Made by a program: the position numbers and the translations under genes
In this document: piece after piece, positions 50,135-58,526 of the stretch
Layout of the letters: every line of letters starts with the position of its first letter
How positions within the stretch are numbered: the first letter of the stretch is position 1
Source of the DNA: Chryseobacterium formosum
Lineage (GTDB): Bacteria; Bacteroidota; Bacteroidia; Flavobacteriales; Weeksellaceae
Direction of reading: 5' to 3'
NCBI RefSeq assembly: GCF_026460885.1
Contig: NZ_JAOVZW010000001.1
Coordinates: 248,001 to 312,000 of the forward strand
Length of the DNA: 64,000 nucleotides
The notes under the pieces: generated by a model
Seen by the model: the letters and a program-made list of their open reading frames with translations, nothing else
Told to the model about the DNA's origin: nothing
Databases searched by the model: none

Positions 50135-50480
50135 TGAAATCGTTCTTAAAATTGGGTTGGTAAAAATAGGGAATTTAATTTTGGAGGCAAATGATTGATT
50201 TTAAAATCTCCCACAGATTTTCACGGATGATTGAGAATAAAAAATTTTGTAAAACAAATTGCCACAAATTAATTATTATCGTTGCTAAATTCAATTTCAC
50301 TTTAAAAAATTCGTGCATTCGTAGCATAAAATCTTTTAAAATAAGTGGATAGCTAGAATTTTCATAAATTTAAAAATCTGCGACTTCAGTTTAATCTGCG
50401 AGATACATTTAAGCCAAAATTAAAATTTCTACGAAAAACAATAATCCGAATATTTTATCTTTGCACAAGACACGCAAACC
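50135..50480. other. gene-free stretch of 346 bp with degenerate flavobacterial repeat-like motifs
   Basis: No reading frame. It holds fragments such as CCCACAGATTTTCACGGATG (50208-50227), TTGCCACAAATT (50260-50271), AATTCGTGCATTCGTAGCA (50309-50327) and TCTGCGACTTCAGTTTAATC (50372-50391), which look like decayed copies of dispersed intergenic repeats. The distal end carries the bestrophin promoter. Confidence 0.5.
50456..50463 (+). promoter_or_regulatory. putative -7 box for the bestrophin gene
   Basis: TATCTTTG is a full TAnnTTTG match, 17 bases upstream of the ATG at 50481. No TTTG at the -33 position. Confidence 0.5.
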
Positions 50481-51362
50481 ATGAGAGTTTATAATACAAA
50501 ACATTTCCTAAAAATACTGGTCAGCTTACACAAAAGCGACACCATGAAAATCCTTTTTCCAACAATGGTTTTGATGGGAATTTATTCTTTCGGGATACAA
50601 TATCTCGAAATCGAATATCTTCATTTAACATCGAAATCTAAAGTCAGCAATGTTGGAATGATTCATTCTCTGCTTGGTTTTGTTTTGTCTTTATTATTGG
50701 TTTTCAGAACAAATACTGCGTATGACAGATGGTGGGAAGGAAGAAAACTTTGGGGAAAACTAGTGAACGACACAAGAAATTTCGCCATAAAAATCAATAT
50801 TATCCTTGCCGATGACAGACAGTCTGCTGATCAAATTGCAAGATATTTAAAATATTTTCCACATTTTTTAGCAAAACATCTTTCACAAGAATCGACAAGA
50901 CTCGCTTTGGATGAAGATTATTCTGAAATTGAAAAATCTTTGAGAAGTCACGGACCGACCGATATGATTATTCATCTGACTTATAAATTGCATCAGCTTA
51001 AAAAAGAAGGAAAGATTTCAGATGTTGAAATGTTGTATTTAGACACCCAGATTTCAGGTTTTCTGGATGTTTGTGGCGGTTGTGAAAGAATTAAAAATAC
51101 ACCAATCCCTTATTCTTACTCTTCATTCATTAAAAAGTTTATCATTTTATATGTTTTAGCTTTGCCTATTGCGTATGTCATCAATCTCGGATTATTTATG
51201 ATTCCGCTGACTGTTTTTGTGTATTACGTTTTAATGAGTTTGGAATTGATTGCTGAAGAAATTGAAGATCCTTTTAATAATGATGAAAACGATATTCCAA
51301 TGGAAACAATTGCTCAGAATATCGAGAAAAATGTTCACCAGATTATGGGAACAAAAAAGTAA
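50481..51362 (+). CDS. bestrophin family ion channel
   Basis: A 293-aa membrane protein of the bestrophin family (UPF0187), which forms pentameric channels. Prokaryotic members are cation-selective. Conserved features are LLVFRTNTAYDRWWEGRKLWGKLVNDTRN (about 74-103), the neck region VGMIHSLLGFVLSL, CERIKNTPIPYSYSSF, and SLELIAEEIEDPF at the C-terminus. Four transmembrane segments are expected. Ion type and gating are unknown. Confidence 0.93.
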   Translation: MRVYNTKHFLKILVSLHKSDTMKILFPTMVLMGIYSFGIQYLEIEYLHLTSKSKVSNVGMIHSLLGFVLSLLLVFRTNTAYDRWWEGRKLWGKLVNDTRNFAIKINIILADDRQSADQIARYLKYFPHFLAKHLSQESTRLALDEDYSEIEKSLRSHGPTDMIIHLTYKLHQLKKEGKISDVEMLYLDTQISGFLDVCGGCERIKNTPIPYSYSSFIKKFIILYVLALPIAYVINLGLFMIPLTVFVYYVLMSLELIAEEIEDPFNNDENDIPMETIAQNIEKNVHQIMGTKK

Positions 51363-51431
51363 AATTTGTAAATCTGAAAAGACATTAGATTTCGTAAATA
51401 ATAAATATAAATTAATCTCAACAAATATATA

Positions 51432-51968
51432 GTGGTACACAAATTAAAACTGGAAGAACTTAACAGAATCGATGTAGAAACATTTAAAAAAGTTGAGAAA
51501 ATACCGTTGATTGTTGTTTTGGATAATATCAGAAGTATGCATAATGTGGGAGCAACATTCAGAACGGCAGATGCATTTTTGGTTCAGAAAATTATTCTTT
51601 GCGGAATTACACCTCAACCGCCGCACCGTGAAATTCACAAAGCCGCTTTGGGAGCAACGGAAAGTGTAGATTGGTCGTATGAAGCAGATATTAATGTAAC
51701 GATTGATGATTTGAAAAGTCAGGGTTTTGAAATTTTAGGAATTGAGCAGACTTCAAACAGTAAAATGATTTCAAATTTTACGATTGACAATACAAAGAAA
51801 TATGCTGTAATTTTAGGAAACGAGGTAGAAGGAATTAGTGATGAAGCATTGCCGAATATCGATACATTTTTGGAAATTCCTCAATTAGGAACAAAACATT
51901 CTTTAAACGTAAGCGTTTGCGGAGGAATCGTAATGTGGGAGTTCGCAAAAGTTTTAGGTTTAAAATAA
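51432..51968 (+). CDS. TrmH/SpoU family RNA 2'-O-methyltransferase
   Basis: A 178-aa SPOUT methyltransferase. The three SpoU motifs are present: motif 1 NIRSMHNVGATFRTAD (33-48), motif 2 AVILGNEVEGIS, motif 3 IPQLGTKHSLNVSVCGGI. Enzymes of this family methylate ribose in tRNA or rRNA using S-adenosylmethionine. The specific site is not predictable. The start is GTG at 51432, 69 bp after the bestrophin gene. Confidence 0.92.
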   Translation: MVHKLKLEELNRIDVETFKKVEKIPLIVVLDNIRSMHNVGATFRTADAFLVQKIILCGITPQPPHREIHKAALGATESVDWSYEADINVTIDDLKSQGFEILGIEQTSNSKMISNFTIDNTKKYAVILGNEVEGISDEALPNIDTFLEIPQLGTKHSLNVSVCGGIVMWEFAKVLGLK

Positions 51969-52090
51969 AAAACTTTGAGGTCTTTTCTGAGTAGAACGCC
52001 TTTGTGAACAAAGAATACGCAAAACAATATTAAAAAAATCTTAGCGAGCTTTGCGTTAAAAATAGTTTTAAAAAAATTCGCAAAAGCCCT

Positions 52091-52130
52091 AAAATAAAAA
52101 AACTGCGTCTGTCAAAAGACAGTGCAGTTT
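52091..52130 (-). terminator. terminator hairpin of the small RNA candidate
   Basis: On the minus strand AAACTGC pairs with GCAGTTT and CTGTC with GACAG, with a 1/2-base internal bulge and loop TTTT. TTTTTTTATTTT follows. On the plus strand no U-rich tail follows, so it does not end the TrmH transcript. Confidence 0.75.
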
Positions 52131-52162
52131 GAAATAAATCTAATAAAAAGTAAAAATGAAAG
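52091..52162 (-). ncRNA. candidate small RNA, minus strand
   Basis: A -7 box TATCTTTG (52174-52167) and a -33 TTTG (52197-52194) are exactly 19 bases apart. About 30-40 bases downstream of the expected start is an intrinsic terminator (52130-52091). The resulting transcript of about 70 nt has a U-rich 5' part and a terminal hairpin. No start codon with a reading frame lies within it. Existence of the RNA is inference. Confidence 0.5.
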
Positions 52163-52166
52163 GCGA

Positions 52167-52197
52167 CAAAGATACATTTATTTTTCACACAAACAAA
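52167..52197 (-). promoter_or_regulatory. promoter of the small RNA candidate
   Basis: TTTG (52197-52194), 19 bases, TATCTTTG (52174-52167) reading on the minus strand: full matches to both Bacteroidetes promoter elements at ideal spacing. It is the clearest promoter in the window. Confidence 0.7.
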
Positions 52198-52281
52198 TTA
52201 TTTTGACTGAATTTTTATTTCCATCAAAAAAAACAACAATTTTAAGAAAAGGATTCGTTTAATTTTTTATAAATTAGCACA

Positions 52282-52932
52282 ATGTTTATCAAAGACTACG
52301 TCTCAAAAGATTTTCCTTGCTTTCACCTTACTGACTCTATAGAATCGGCTAGAGAAATGCTCGACGCTTTTGGATATACGCATATTTTCATCAAAAAATC
52401 ACACCACTTTTACGGAGCCATCGCCAAAGATTTTCTTTACGAAGAAGAAGGCACGTTAAAAAACCTCGAACATCAGATTGAGCGTTTTGCAATTTTGGAG
52501 GATAATAATATTATGGACAGTATTCGTCTGTTTTATACCTTCAATACAAACGTAATTCCTGTGATTAATAAAAATGAAAAATATTTGGGATATATCGGTT
52601 GTGACGATGTTTTCCAAAATCTTTCGTTATATCCTCTGTTTTCTGAATCGGGAGCGACTTTAACGGTTGAAGTTCCGGCAAGAAGATACTCAATGACTGA
52701 AATTGCCAATATTATTGAGAGCAACAACTCAAAATTTTATGGTGGATTTATCAGTTTGATGTCTGAAGAAGCAATTCAGGTTACAATAAAAATCAGCAAT
52801 GAAAATCTAGCGTCCATTGATGCAACATTCGACAGATATGACTACAGAATTGTTGAAAAATACTATTCTGACGAAAAGACAGATATGTTTAAAGACCGAT
52901 TTGGTTTTTTACAAAAATTTATAGAAATATAA
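52282..52932 (+). CDS. CBS domain protein (AcuB-like)
   Basis: A 216-aa cytoplasmic protein. Two CBS motifs at about 1-120 (residues FHLTDSIESAREMLDAFGYTH and the second around DSIRLFYTFNTNVIPVINKNEKYLGYI) form a nucleotide-binding module. An ACT-like or AcuB C-terminal domain spans about 130-205 (YSMTEIANIIESNN, TIKISNENLASIDAT). The ligand is probably an adenosyl compound. It is 1 bp upstream of nadK, so the pair is cotranscribed. Confidence 0.88.
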   Translation: MFIKDYVSKDFPCFHLTDSIESAREMLDAFGYTHIFIKKSHHFYGAIAKDFLYEEEGTLKNLEHQIERFAILEDNNIMDSIRLFYTFNTNVIPVINKNEKYLGYIGCDDVFQNLSLYPLFSESGATLTVEVPARRYSMTEIANIIESNNSKFYGGFISLMSEEAIQVTIKISNENLASIDATFDRYDYRIVEKYYSDEKTDMFKDRFGFLQKFIEI

Positions 52933-52933
52933 C

Positions 52934-53800
52934 ATGAAGGCAGCCATATATTCTCAGAAAAAAGATCTTGATACTTTTTTATATTTAAGCAAATTTATTT
53001 CTGAACTGGAAAGCAGAGGCGTAAAATCTGTTTTGTTTGATGAAATGGCAGAAGCTCTTCAATTCTCAAAAATATTCGAAACTTTTGGCAACAAACAGGA
53101 TCTTATCGAGAAAAAAGTAGATTTATTTTTCACTTTTGGTGGCGATGGAACGATTGTAAATTCATTAACGTTTATTGAAGATTTAGAAATACCCGTTGTT
53201 GGTGTAAATACCGGAAGATTAGGATTTTTAGCAAGCTTCACCAAAGAAGAAGCCTTTAAAGAATTAGATTCTATTTTAAAAGGTGATGTGAAAACCAGCC
53301 GTCGTTCGGTGATTCAGGTCGTTTCGCCAGAACTGGATGATTTTTTTCCTTATGCCTTAAATGATGTTACCGTTTCAAGAAAAGAAACAACTTCGATGGT
53401 AACGGTAGATTCATATATTAATAATGAATTTTTAAATGTTTTTTGGGGCGATGGTGTTATTGTTTCCACTCCGACCGGATCAACCGCTTATTCTTTAAGT
53501 TGTGGCGGACCAATAATTTCACCCATCAATCAAAACTTTGTCATCACTCCTATTGCACCACACAATCTTAATGTAAGACCTTTGGTGGTGAATGATACAG
53601 TTGAAATTAAATTCAAAGTAGAAAGCAGAGTTCCGCAATATTCGCTTTCATTAGACTCAAGATTAATTCATATTGAAACTGATAAAGAAATTGTGATTAA
53701 AAAGGCAAGTTTTCAATTGTTATTGGTACAACCTAACAATTTAAGTTTCTACGAAACCATTCGCCAAAAGCTACTTTGGGGAAGAGATAAAAGAAATTAA
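52934..53800 (+). CDS. nadK: NAD kinase
   Basis: A 288-aa kinase that makes NADP from NAD and ATP or polyphosphate. The catalytic GGDGT motif is at 69-73 (FTFGGDGTIVNS). VVGVNTGRLGFLASF and TPTGSTAYSLSCGGPIISP are the other NAD kinase signatures. Length is normal. It starts 1 bp after the CBS gene. Confidence 0.96.
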   Translation: MKAAIYSQKKDLDTFLYLSKFISELESRGVKSVLFDEMAEALQFSKIFETFGNKQDLIEKKVDLFFTFGGDGTIVNSLTFIEDLEIPVVGVNTGRLGFLASFTKEEAFKELDSILKGDVKTSRRSVIQVVSPELDDFFPYALNDVTVSRKETTSMVTVDSYINNEFLNVFWGDGVIVSTPTGSTAYSLSCGGPIISPINQNFVITPIAPHNLNVRPLVVNDTVEIKFKVESRVPQYSLSLDSRLIHIETDKEIVIKKASFQLLLVQPNNLSFYETIRQKLLWGRDKRN

Positions 53801-53871
53801 TCATTTCTCAAAATTGACTATCTTTACAAGAATTTTTAAAATATACCCTAATATTATATAAAAGCTAAAAT

Positions 53872-54942
53872 ATGAGCAGAATTTTCCCGGCAGGAGTTGC
53901 CACAGGTCAGTTAGTTACAGATATTTTCCAATATGCAAAAGAAAATAAATTTGCATTACCTGCAGTAAATGTTGTTGGATCAAGCAACGTAAATGCTGTG
54001 ATGGAAACGGCTGCAAAGCTAAACTCACCGGTAATCATTCAGTTTTCAAACGGTGGAGCATCTTTCAACGCAGGAAAAGGATTGAGTAATGACGCTCAAA
54101 AAGCAGCTATTGTTGGTGGTATTGCAGGAGCGAGACATATTCACACTTTGGCTGAAGCTTACGGAGCAACGGTAATTCTTCACACAGATCACGCTGCAAA
54201 AAAATTATTGCCTTGGATTGACGGTTTGATGGATGCTAACGAAGAATTCTTCAAGCAAACAGGTAAATCTCTTTACTCTTCTCACATGCTTGATCTTTCT
54301 GAAGAATCTTTGGAAGAAAACCTTGAAATATCTGCTAAATATTTCGAAAGAATGAATAAAATGCAGATGACTTTAGAAGTGGAAATCGGTGTTACAGGTG
54401 GAGAAGAAGATGGTGTAGACAATTCTGGTGTAGACAACTCTTTATTATATACACAGCCTGAAGACGTAGCTTATACGTATGAAAAATTAAAAGCCGTTTC
54501 TGATAACTTCACGATTGCTGCTGCTTTCGGAAACGTTCACGGAGTTTACAAACCGGGTAACGTAGTATTGACTCCAAAAATCTTAGATAACTCTCAGAAA
54601 TTTGTTCAGGAGAAATTCGGAACAGCTGAAAAACCAATTAATTTTGTATTCCACGGTGGTTCAGGTTCTACTTTAGAAGAAATCAGAGAAGCGATTGATT
54701 ATGGGGTAATTAAGATGAATATTGACACCGATCTTCAGTTTGCTTATACAGAAGGAATCAGAGATTATATGGTAGACAATGTAGAATATTTGAGAACTCA
54801 AATCGGAAATCCTGATGGAGAAGAAAAACCAAACAAAAAATTCTACGACCCAAGAGTTTGGATCAGAAAAGGTGAAGAAACTTTCTCTAAGAGATTGGTT
54901 AAGGCATTTGAAGATTTAAATAACGTAAATACGCTTAAATAA
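53872..54942 (+). CDS. fbaA: class II fructose-bisphosphate aldolase
   Basis: A 356-aa zinc-dependent glycolytic and gluconeogenic enzyme. The catalytic Asp106 and zinc ligand His107 are in HTDHAAKKL, the second ligand region is AAFGNVHG and the third VFHGGSGS, where the substrate phosphate also binds. The C-terminal IDTDLQFAYTEGIRDYM and NPDGEEKPNKKFYDPR are typical of class IIA enzymes. It is followed by a long inverted repeat and then accD. Confidence 0.97.
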   Translation: MSRIFPAGVATGQLVTDIFQYAKENKFALPAVNVVGSSNVNAVMETAAKLNSPVIIQFSNGGASFNAGKGLSNDAQKAAIVGGIAGARHIHTLAEAYGATVILHTDHAAKKLLPWIDGLMDANEEFFKQTGKSLYSSHMLDLSEESLEENLEISAKYFERMNKMQMTLEVEIGVTGGEEDGVDNSGVDNSLLYTQPEDVAYTYEKLKAVSDNFTIAAAFGNVHGVYKPGNVVLTPKILDNSQKFVQEKFGTAEKPINFVFHGGSGSTLEEIREAIDYGVIKMNIDTDLQFAYTEGIRDYMVDNVEYLRTQIGNPDGEEKPNKKFYDPRVWIRKGEETFSKRLVKAFEDLNNVNTLK

Positions 54943-54950
54943 AAATTATT

Positions 54951-55010
54951 AATGATAAATGATGAACGACAATTGATTTCAATTAAACAGTTTTTTCATC
55001 ATTTATCATT
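54951..55010. repeat. 16-bp inverted repeat after fbaA
   Basis: AATGATAAATGATGAA (54951-54966) and TTCATCATTTATCATT (54995-55010) are perfect complements with a 28-base loop. The sequence is related to the inverted repeat at 39021-39070. It may act as a weak terminator of fbaA, although no T-run follows. Confidence 0.75.
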
Positions 55011-55035
55011 TATCTTTCATCAATTATATTAAGAT

Positions 55036-55890
55036 ATGGCATTCGACTGGTTTAAAAGAAAAGCACAAAATATTACCACTTCTACAGACGATAAAAAAGA
55101 TGTTCCGAAAGGACTTTGGCATCAAACTCCGTCTGGAAAAGTTGTTGAACATGATGAACTAAAGAAAAACAATTATGTTTCTCCTGAAGATGGATTTCAC
55201 GTAAGAATTGGAAGTGCAGAATTTTTTGACATTCTTTTCGACGAAGGAAAATTCACCGAGCTTGATGCAAATGTTGAGAGTATTGATATGCTTAACTTTA
55301 AGGATACAAAATCTTACACAGACCGTTTAAAAGAAGTTAAAGCGAAGACAAAATTAACTGACTCTATCAGAAATGCTGTTGGAACTGTGAACGGAACTGA
55401 AATGGTAGTTTCTTGTATGGATTTTGCGTTCATTGGTGGATCTTTAGGTTCTGTAATGGGTGAAAAAATCAGAAGAGCGATTGATTACTGTATCGAAAAA
55501 AGACTTCCTTACATGATTATCTGTCAATCTGGTGGAGCGAGAATGCAGGAAGCAACGTATTCTTTGATGCAGTTGGCAAAAGTTCAGTCTAAATTAGCTC
55601 AACTTTCAGAAGCAGGTCTTTTGTACATCGCTTACCTTTGCGACCCGACTTTTGGTGGAATTACCGCTTCTTTCGCAATGACTGCAGACATTATTATGGC
55701 AGAACCGAAAGCATTGATCGGATTTGCAGGACCAAGAGTTATCCGTGAAACCATTGGTAGAGATTTACCGGAAGGTTTCCAGACCTCAGAATTTTTGCAG
55801 GAAAAAGGTTTCGTTGATTTCATCGTTAAAAGAACAGAAATTAAAGATGTCGTTTCTAAAACAATAAATCTTTTAGCCGTAAAAGCTTAA
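55036..55890 (+). CDS. accD: acetyl-CoA carboxylase carboxyltransferase subunit beta
   Basis: A 284-aa subunit that with AccA transfers carboxyl from biotin to acetyl-CoA, giving malonyl-CoA for fatty acid synthesis. The crotonase-like core is clear: [55 protein letters not shown] and [13 protein letters not shown]. The N-terminal zinc ribbon region (25-55) has lost its four cysteines (QTPSGK and VSPEDG instead). The remaining family context makes this a normal flavobacterial variant rather than a pseudogene. Followed by a terminator. Confidence 0.94.
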   Translation: MAFDWFKRKAQNITTSTDDKKDVPKGLWHQTPSGKVVEHDELKKNNYVSPEDGFHVRIGSAEFFDILFDEGKFTELDANVESIDMLNFKDTKSYTDRLKEVKAKTKLTDSIRNAVGTVNGTEMVVSCMDFAFIGGSLGSVMGEKIRRAIDYCIEKRLPYMIICQSGGARMQEATYSLMQLAKVQSKLAQLSEAGLLYIAYLCDPTFGGITASFAMTADIIMAEPKALIGFAGPRVIRETIGRDLPEGFQTSEFLQEKGFVDFIVKRTEIKDVVSKTINLLAVKA

Positions 55891-55911
55891 AATTTAAACT
55901 AAAAAACATAT

Positions 55912-55939
55912 AATCTCTCTCAATTTGGGAGAGATTTTT
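55912..55939 (+). terminator. intrinsic terminator of accD
   Basis: Stem AATCTCTCTC (55912-55921) and GGGAGAGATT (55927-55936), one G-T pair, encloses AATTT. T-run to 55939, then the next gene starts within 10 bases. Confidence 0.85.
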
Positions 55940-55944
55940 ATTTT

Positions 55945-56457
55945 ATGAGGACTTTCAAAGTAATTTTCAACACAATCAGAAGCATGAGTTTAAAGAAAAT
56001 TCTTAAACTCTTATCAGCTGTTTTGCCGCATCCTCTATTTTCTATTTTGAGTTTTTATGCAACGGTGAAAGCTTTTTCTATTGCACAAAATTTATACCCA
56101 AAAACCGCATCAAAAAACGGAGAAGGAAATGCTTTCCGTCACGCATTTTGGTGTTGTCTGATTATGATGTACTGCAGTAAGATTTCTTCGGCTCAAAAAG
56201 CTTACGATTTCTGCAAAAAAATTACAGATTTGCACGAAGAATTATTTCCAAATCAGCCTTTGGAAACCAAAATGGATCTCCATAATAACAAAATCGGAAT
56301 GGATTATTTTATGGCACTTTTACCAGGAATTCACCGTCAGTTTTTTGAAAAAAGTTTTTTCATTGATGAATTAAAGAAGAAAACTGCCAATGCAAAGATT
56401 TTGAAAAATTTGGATGATGATTTTGAAGGTTTTTTGGTTTATTTGGATGAAAAATAA
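55945..56457 (+). CDS. DUF6973 family protein
   Basis: A 170-aa protein with an N-terminal amphipathic/hydrophobic region and the DUF6973 core, GNAFRHAFWCCLIMMYCS (about 54-71) and HEELFPNQPLETKMDLHNNKIG. His, Asp and Asn spacings resemble a metal-dependent active site, but no function is established. It follows the accD terminator closely, so it needs its own promoter, which I do not see. Confidence 0.8.
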   Translation: MRTFKVIFNTIRSMSLKKILKLLSAVLPHPLFSILSFYATVKAFSIAQNLYPKTASKNGEGNAFRHAFWCCLIMMYCSKISSAQKAYDFCKKITDLHEELFPNQPLETKMDLHNNKIGMDYFMALLPGIHRQFFEKSFFIDELKKKTANAKILKNLDDDFEGFLVYLDEK

Positions 56458-56581
56458 CTTTTAAACATCTTTTCCTTCTTTACTTAATACTTTTAACTTC
56501 TTATTGAATCTTAATGGTTTAAATAAACTTCCAATTTTTAACATTAAAATTATTATCTTTTCTAAAAATTAATTTAATCAA

Positions 56582-57985
56582 ATGGTTCTCAGCAGAATTT
56601 GGTCGGCTTTCATTATCATTGCCATCGCAATTGCAAGCATAAAATACATTTCGTCAAGCCATTACAAAACCATTTTTAATGATATGGTAGTTGGGAAAAG
56701 TGGTGACACCGTGAGAGTTGCAAAACAAAACATAGGTACACTTTCTCCTATTATCAGAGACAGCCTGATGAAAAAAAATGATTTCAGCGAAGGGCATATT
56801 CATTATAAAACCGATTCTTTAAAACAAAAAGTAACCACTTACCGCATACAATCGGCAGACGGTGTGATTGGAACTTCCGAAACAGCAGTGAAAATCTGTT
56901 TAGGTTTAATAGGAATTATGGCTTTGTTTATGGGCTTTATGAGTATTGCCGAAAAAGCTGGAGGAATCAATTTATTAAGCCGCTTAATTCAACCATTTTT
57001 CTCAAAATTATTTCCTGAAATTCCCAAAAACCATCCTGCCTTCGGTCACATGCTGATGAATTTCAGTGCCAATCTTTTAGGTTTAGATAATGCTGCAACG
57101 CCGTTTGGTTTAAAAGCGATGGAAAGTTTGCAGACTTTAAATCCAGATAAAGAAACGGCAAGCAATTCCCAAATCATGTTTCTCTGTCTTCACGCAGGTG
57201 GAATGACACTGATTCCTGTTTCTATCATTGCTTTGAGAGCCTCAGTAGGGGCGCAAAACCCTACAGATATATTTCTTTATTGTATGATTGCCACATTTGC
57301 GGCGACTTTTGCAGCTATGATTATTGTTTCAATTTATCAAAAAATAAATCTTTTACAGCCTGTTCTTTTAGCTTATGTTGGTGGAATTTCCTTATTGATT
57401 GGACTGCTTGTTTGGTATTTGACCGGACTTAGCAAAGAAAATTTAGATATTTTCAGTCAGGTTTTGAGTAACGGATTGATTCTTTTCATTTTCTTGGCTA
57501 TCGTGCTTGGAGCTTTATATAAAAAAATAAATGTTTTTGATGCATTCGTTGACGGAGCGAAAGAAGGCTTTACAACCAGTGTGAAAATTATTCCTTATTT
57601 GGTGGGAATGTTAATTGCGATTTCGCTTTTAAGAACTTCAGGAGTTTTTGAGGTAATTATTGACGGAATGAAATGGGTTGCCAATATTTCCGGCTTTGAT
57701 GCAAGATTTGTAGACGGACTTCCAACGGCTTTAATCAAACCACTTTCGGGCTCCGGAGCTCGTGGAATGATGATGGATACGATGGCAACATTCGGAGCAG
57801 ATAGTTTTCAGGGGAAATTGGCTGCGGTTTTACAAGGAAGCTCAGATACGACGTTTTACGTAATTGCAGTTTACTTTGGAGCTGTAGCTGTGAAAAACAC
57901 AAGATATACCGTAATTGCCATGTTATTGGCAGATTTGGTGGGAATTATTACTTCTATTGTGTTGGCGTATTTGTTTTTTGCATAA
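56582..57985 (+). CDS. fused SpmA-SpmB nucleoside-recognition domain membrane protein
   Basis: A 467-aa membrane protein with about ten hydrophobic segments. Two nucleoside-recognition (Gate) domains are fused: the first at about 105-230 includes FGHMLMNFSANLLGLDNAATPFG and LHAGGMTLIP, typical of SpmA. The second at about 320-460 includes KEGFTTSVKIIPYLVGMLIAI, LPTALIKPLSGSGARGMMMD, GSSDTTFYVIAVYFGAV, typical of SpmB. A large extracytoplasmic segment follows the first helix (30-95). This organism does not sporulate; the function is probably transport-like. Confidence 0.9.
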   Translation: MVLSRIWSAFIIIAIAIASIKYISSSHYKTIFNDMVVGKSGDTVRVAKQNIGTLSPIIRDSLMKKNDFSEGHIHYKTDSLKQKVTTYRIQSADGVIGTSETAVKICLGLIGIMALFMGFMSIAEKAGGINLLSRLIQPFFSKLFPEIPKNHPAFGHMLMNFSANLLGLDNAATPFGLKAMESLQTLNPDKETASNSQIMFLCLHAGGMTLIPVSIIALRASVGAQNPTDIFLYCMIATFAATFAAMIIVSIYQKINLLQPVLLAYVGGISLLIGLLVWYLTGLSKENLDIFSQVLSNGLILFIFLAIVLGALYKKINVFDAFVDGAKEGFTTSVKIIPYLVGMLIAISLLRTSGVFEVIIDGMKWVANISGFDARFVDGLPTALIKPLSGSGARGMMMDTMATFGADSFQGKLAAVLQGSSDTTFYVIAVYFGAVAVKNTRYTVIAMLLADLVGIITSIVLAYLFFA

Positions 57986-58026
57986 AAACATATAGTTCTG
58001 AAAAGCTTTTATATAATCTTCGACAA

Positions 58027-58512
58027 ATGAAAATCAAATTAATATTATTGGCAGTTTTATCTTTTAATTCCTTGATATTTGCGCAGGGTGGTTGGAATAT
58101 TGGCTATTTGAAAATTAAAAATGTCACAAAAGATGATGTTGGAAAAACATTTAGAATAGATTTCAAGTCTGAAGAATTAAAAGAAAAAGAACCTTTCATA
58201 AGATCTTATTTTCACTCAAAAGATTCCAATTTTCTTTATATTGACAGCAACAAAATAGAATTTATTGAGGTGAGAAAAATCTATACTGATGCAGGATATT
58301 ATGAAGATCAATTTTTGGTTTGCAAAAAATGCAATACACCTCTACAAATTTTAGATATGATTTTGTTAGAAATTAAAGAAAATACATTAGTTTTCATGGC
58401 TGATTTCGAGATTGAAATAAATAATAAACCTGATAAAATAAACTTTAAAAAAGAAGTTGAAGTTCTCAAAAATGAATTGGAAGGATTAATCTTTTTAAAT
58501 TCAAAATTTTAA
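58027..58512 (+). CDS. small exported protein of unknown function
   Basis: A 161-aa product with a signal peptide ending near residue 20 (IFAQ). The mature part is rich in Lys and Glu and mixed beta/helical, with two cysteines in CKKCNT (about 103-108). I do not recognise a family. It is 14 bp upstream of the next small gene. Confidence 0.65.
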   Translation: MKIKLILLAVLSFNSLIFAQGGWNIGYLKIKNVTKDDVGKTFRIDFKSEELKEKEPFIRSYFHSKDSNFLYIDSNKIEFIEVRKIYTDAGYYEDQFLVCKKCNTPLQILDMILLEIKENTLVFMADFEIEINNKPDKINFKKEVEVLKNELEGLIFLNSKF

Positions 58513-58526
58513 TTAAAACAAGATTT

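Larger units (their letters stand above)
51969..52281. other. gene-free stretch of 313 bp between TrmH-like and CBS genes
   Basis: No convincing protein gene. The first part has short repeat-like fragments (TTAGCGAGCTTTGCGTTAA, 52040-52058). The middle holds a minus-strand promoter and terminator that together outline a small RNA candidate. Confidence 0.6.

Noticed and set aside
52156..52206. A 16-codon plus-strand frame (MKGDKDTFIFHTNKLF) in the intergenic region
   Set aside because: Too short, no ribosome-binding site or conservation evidence, and it overlaps the minus-strand promoter elements.
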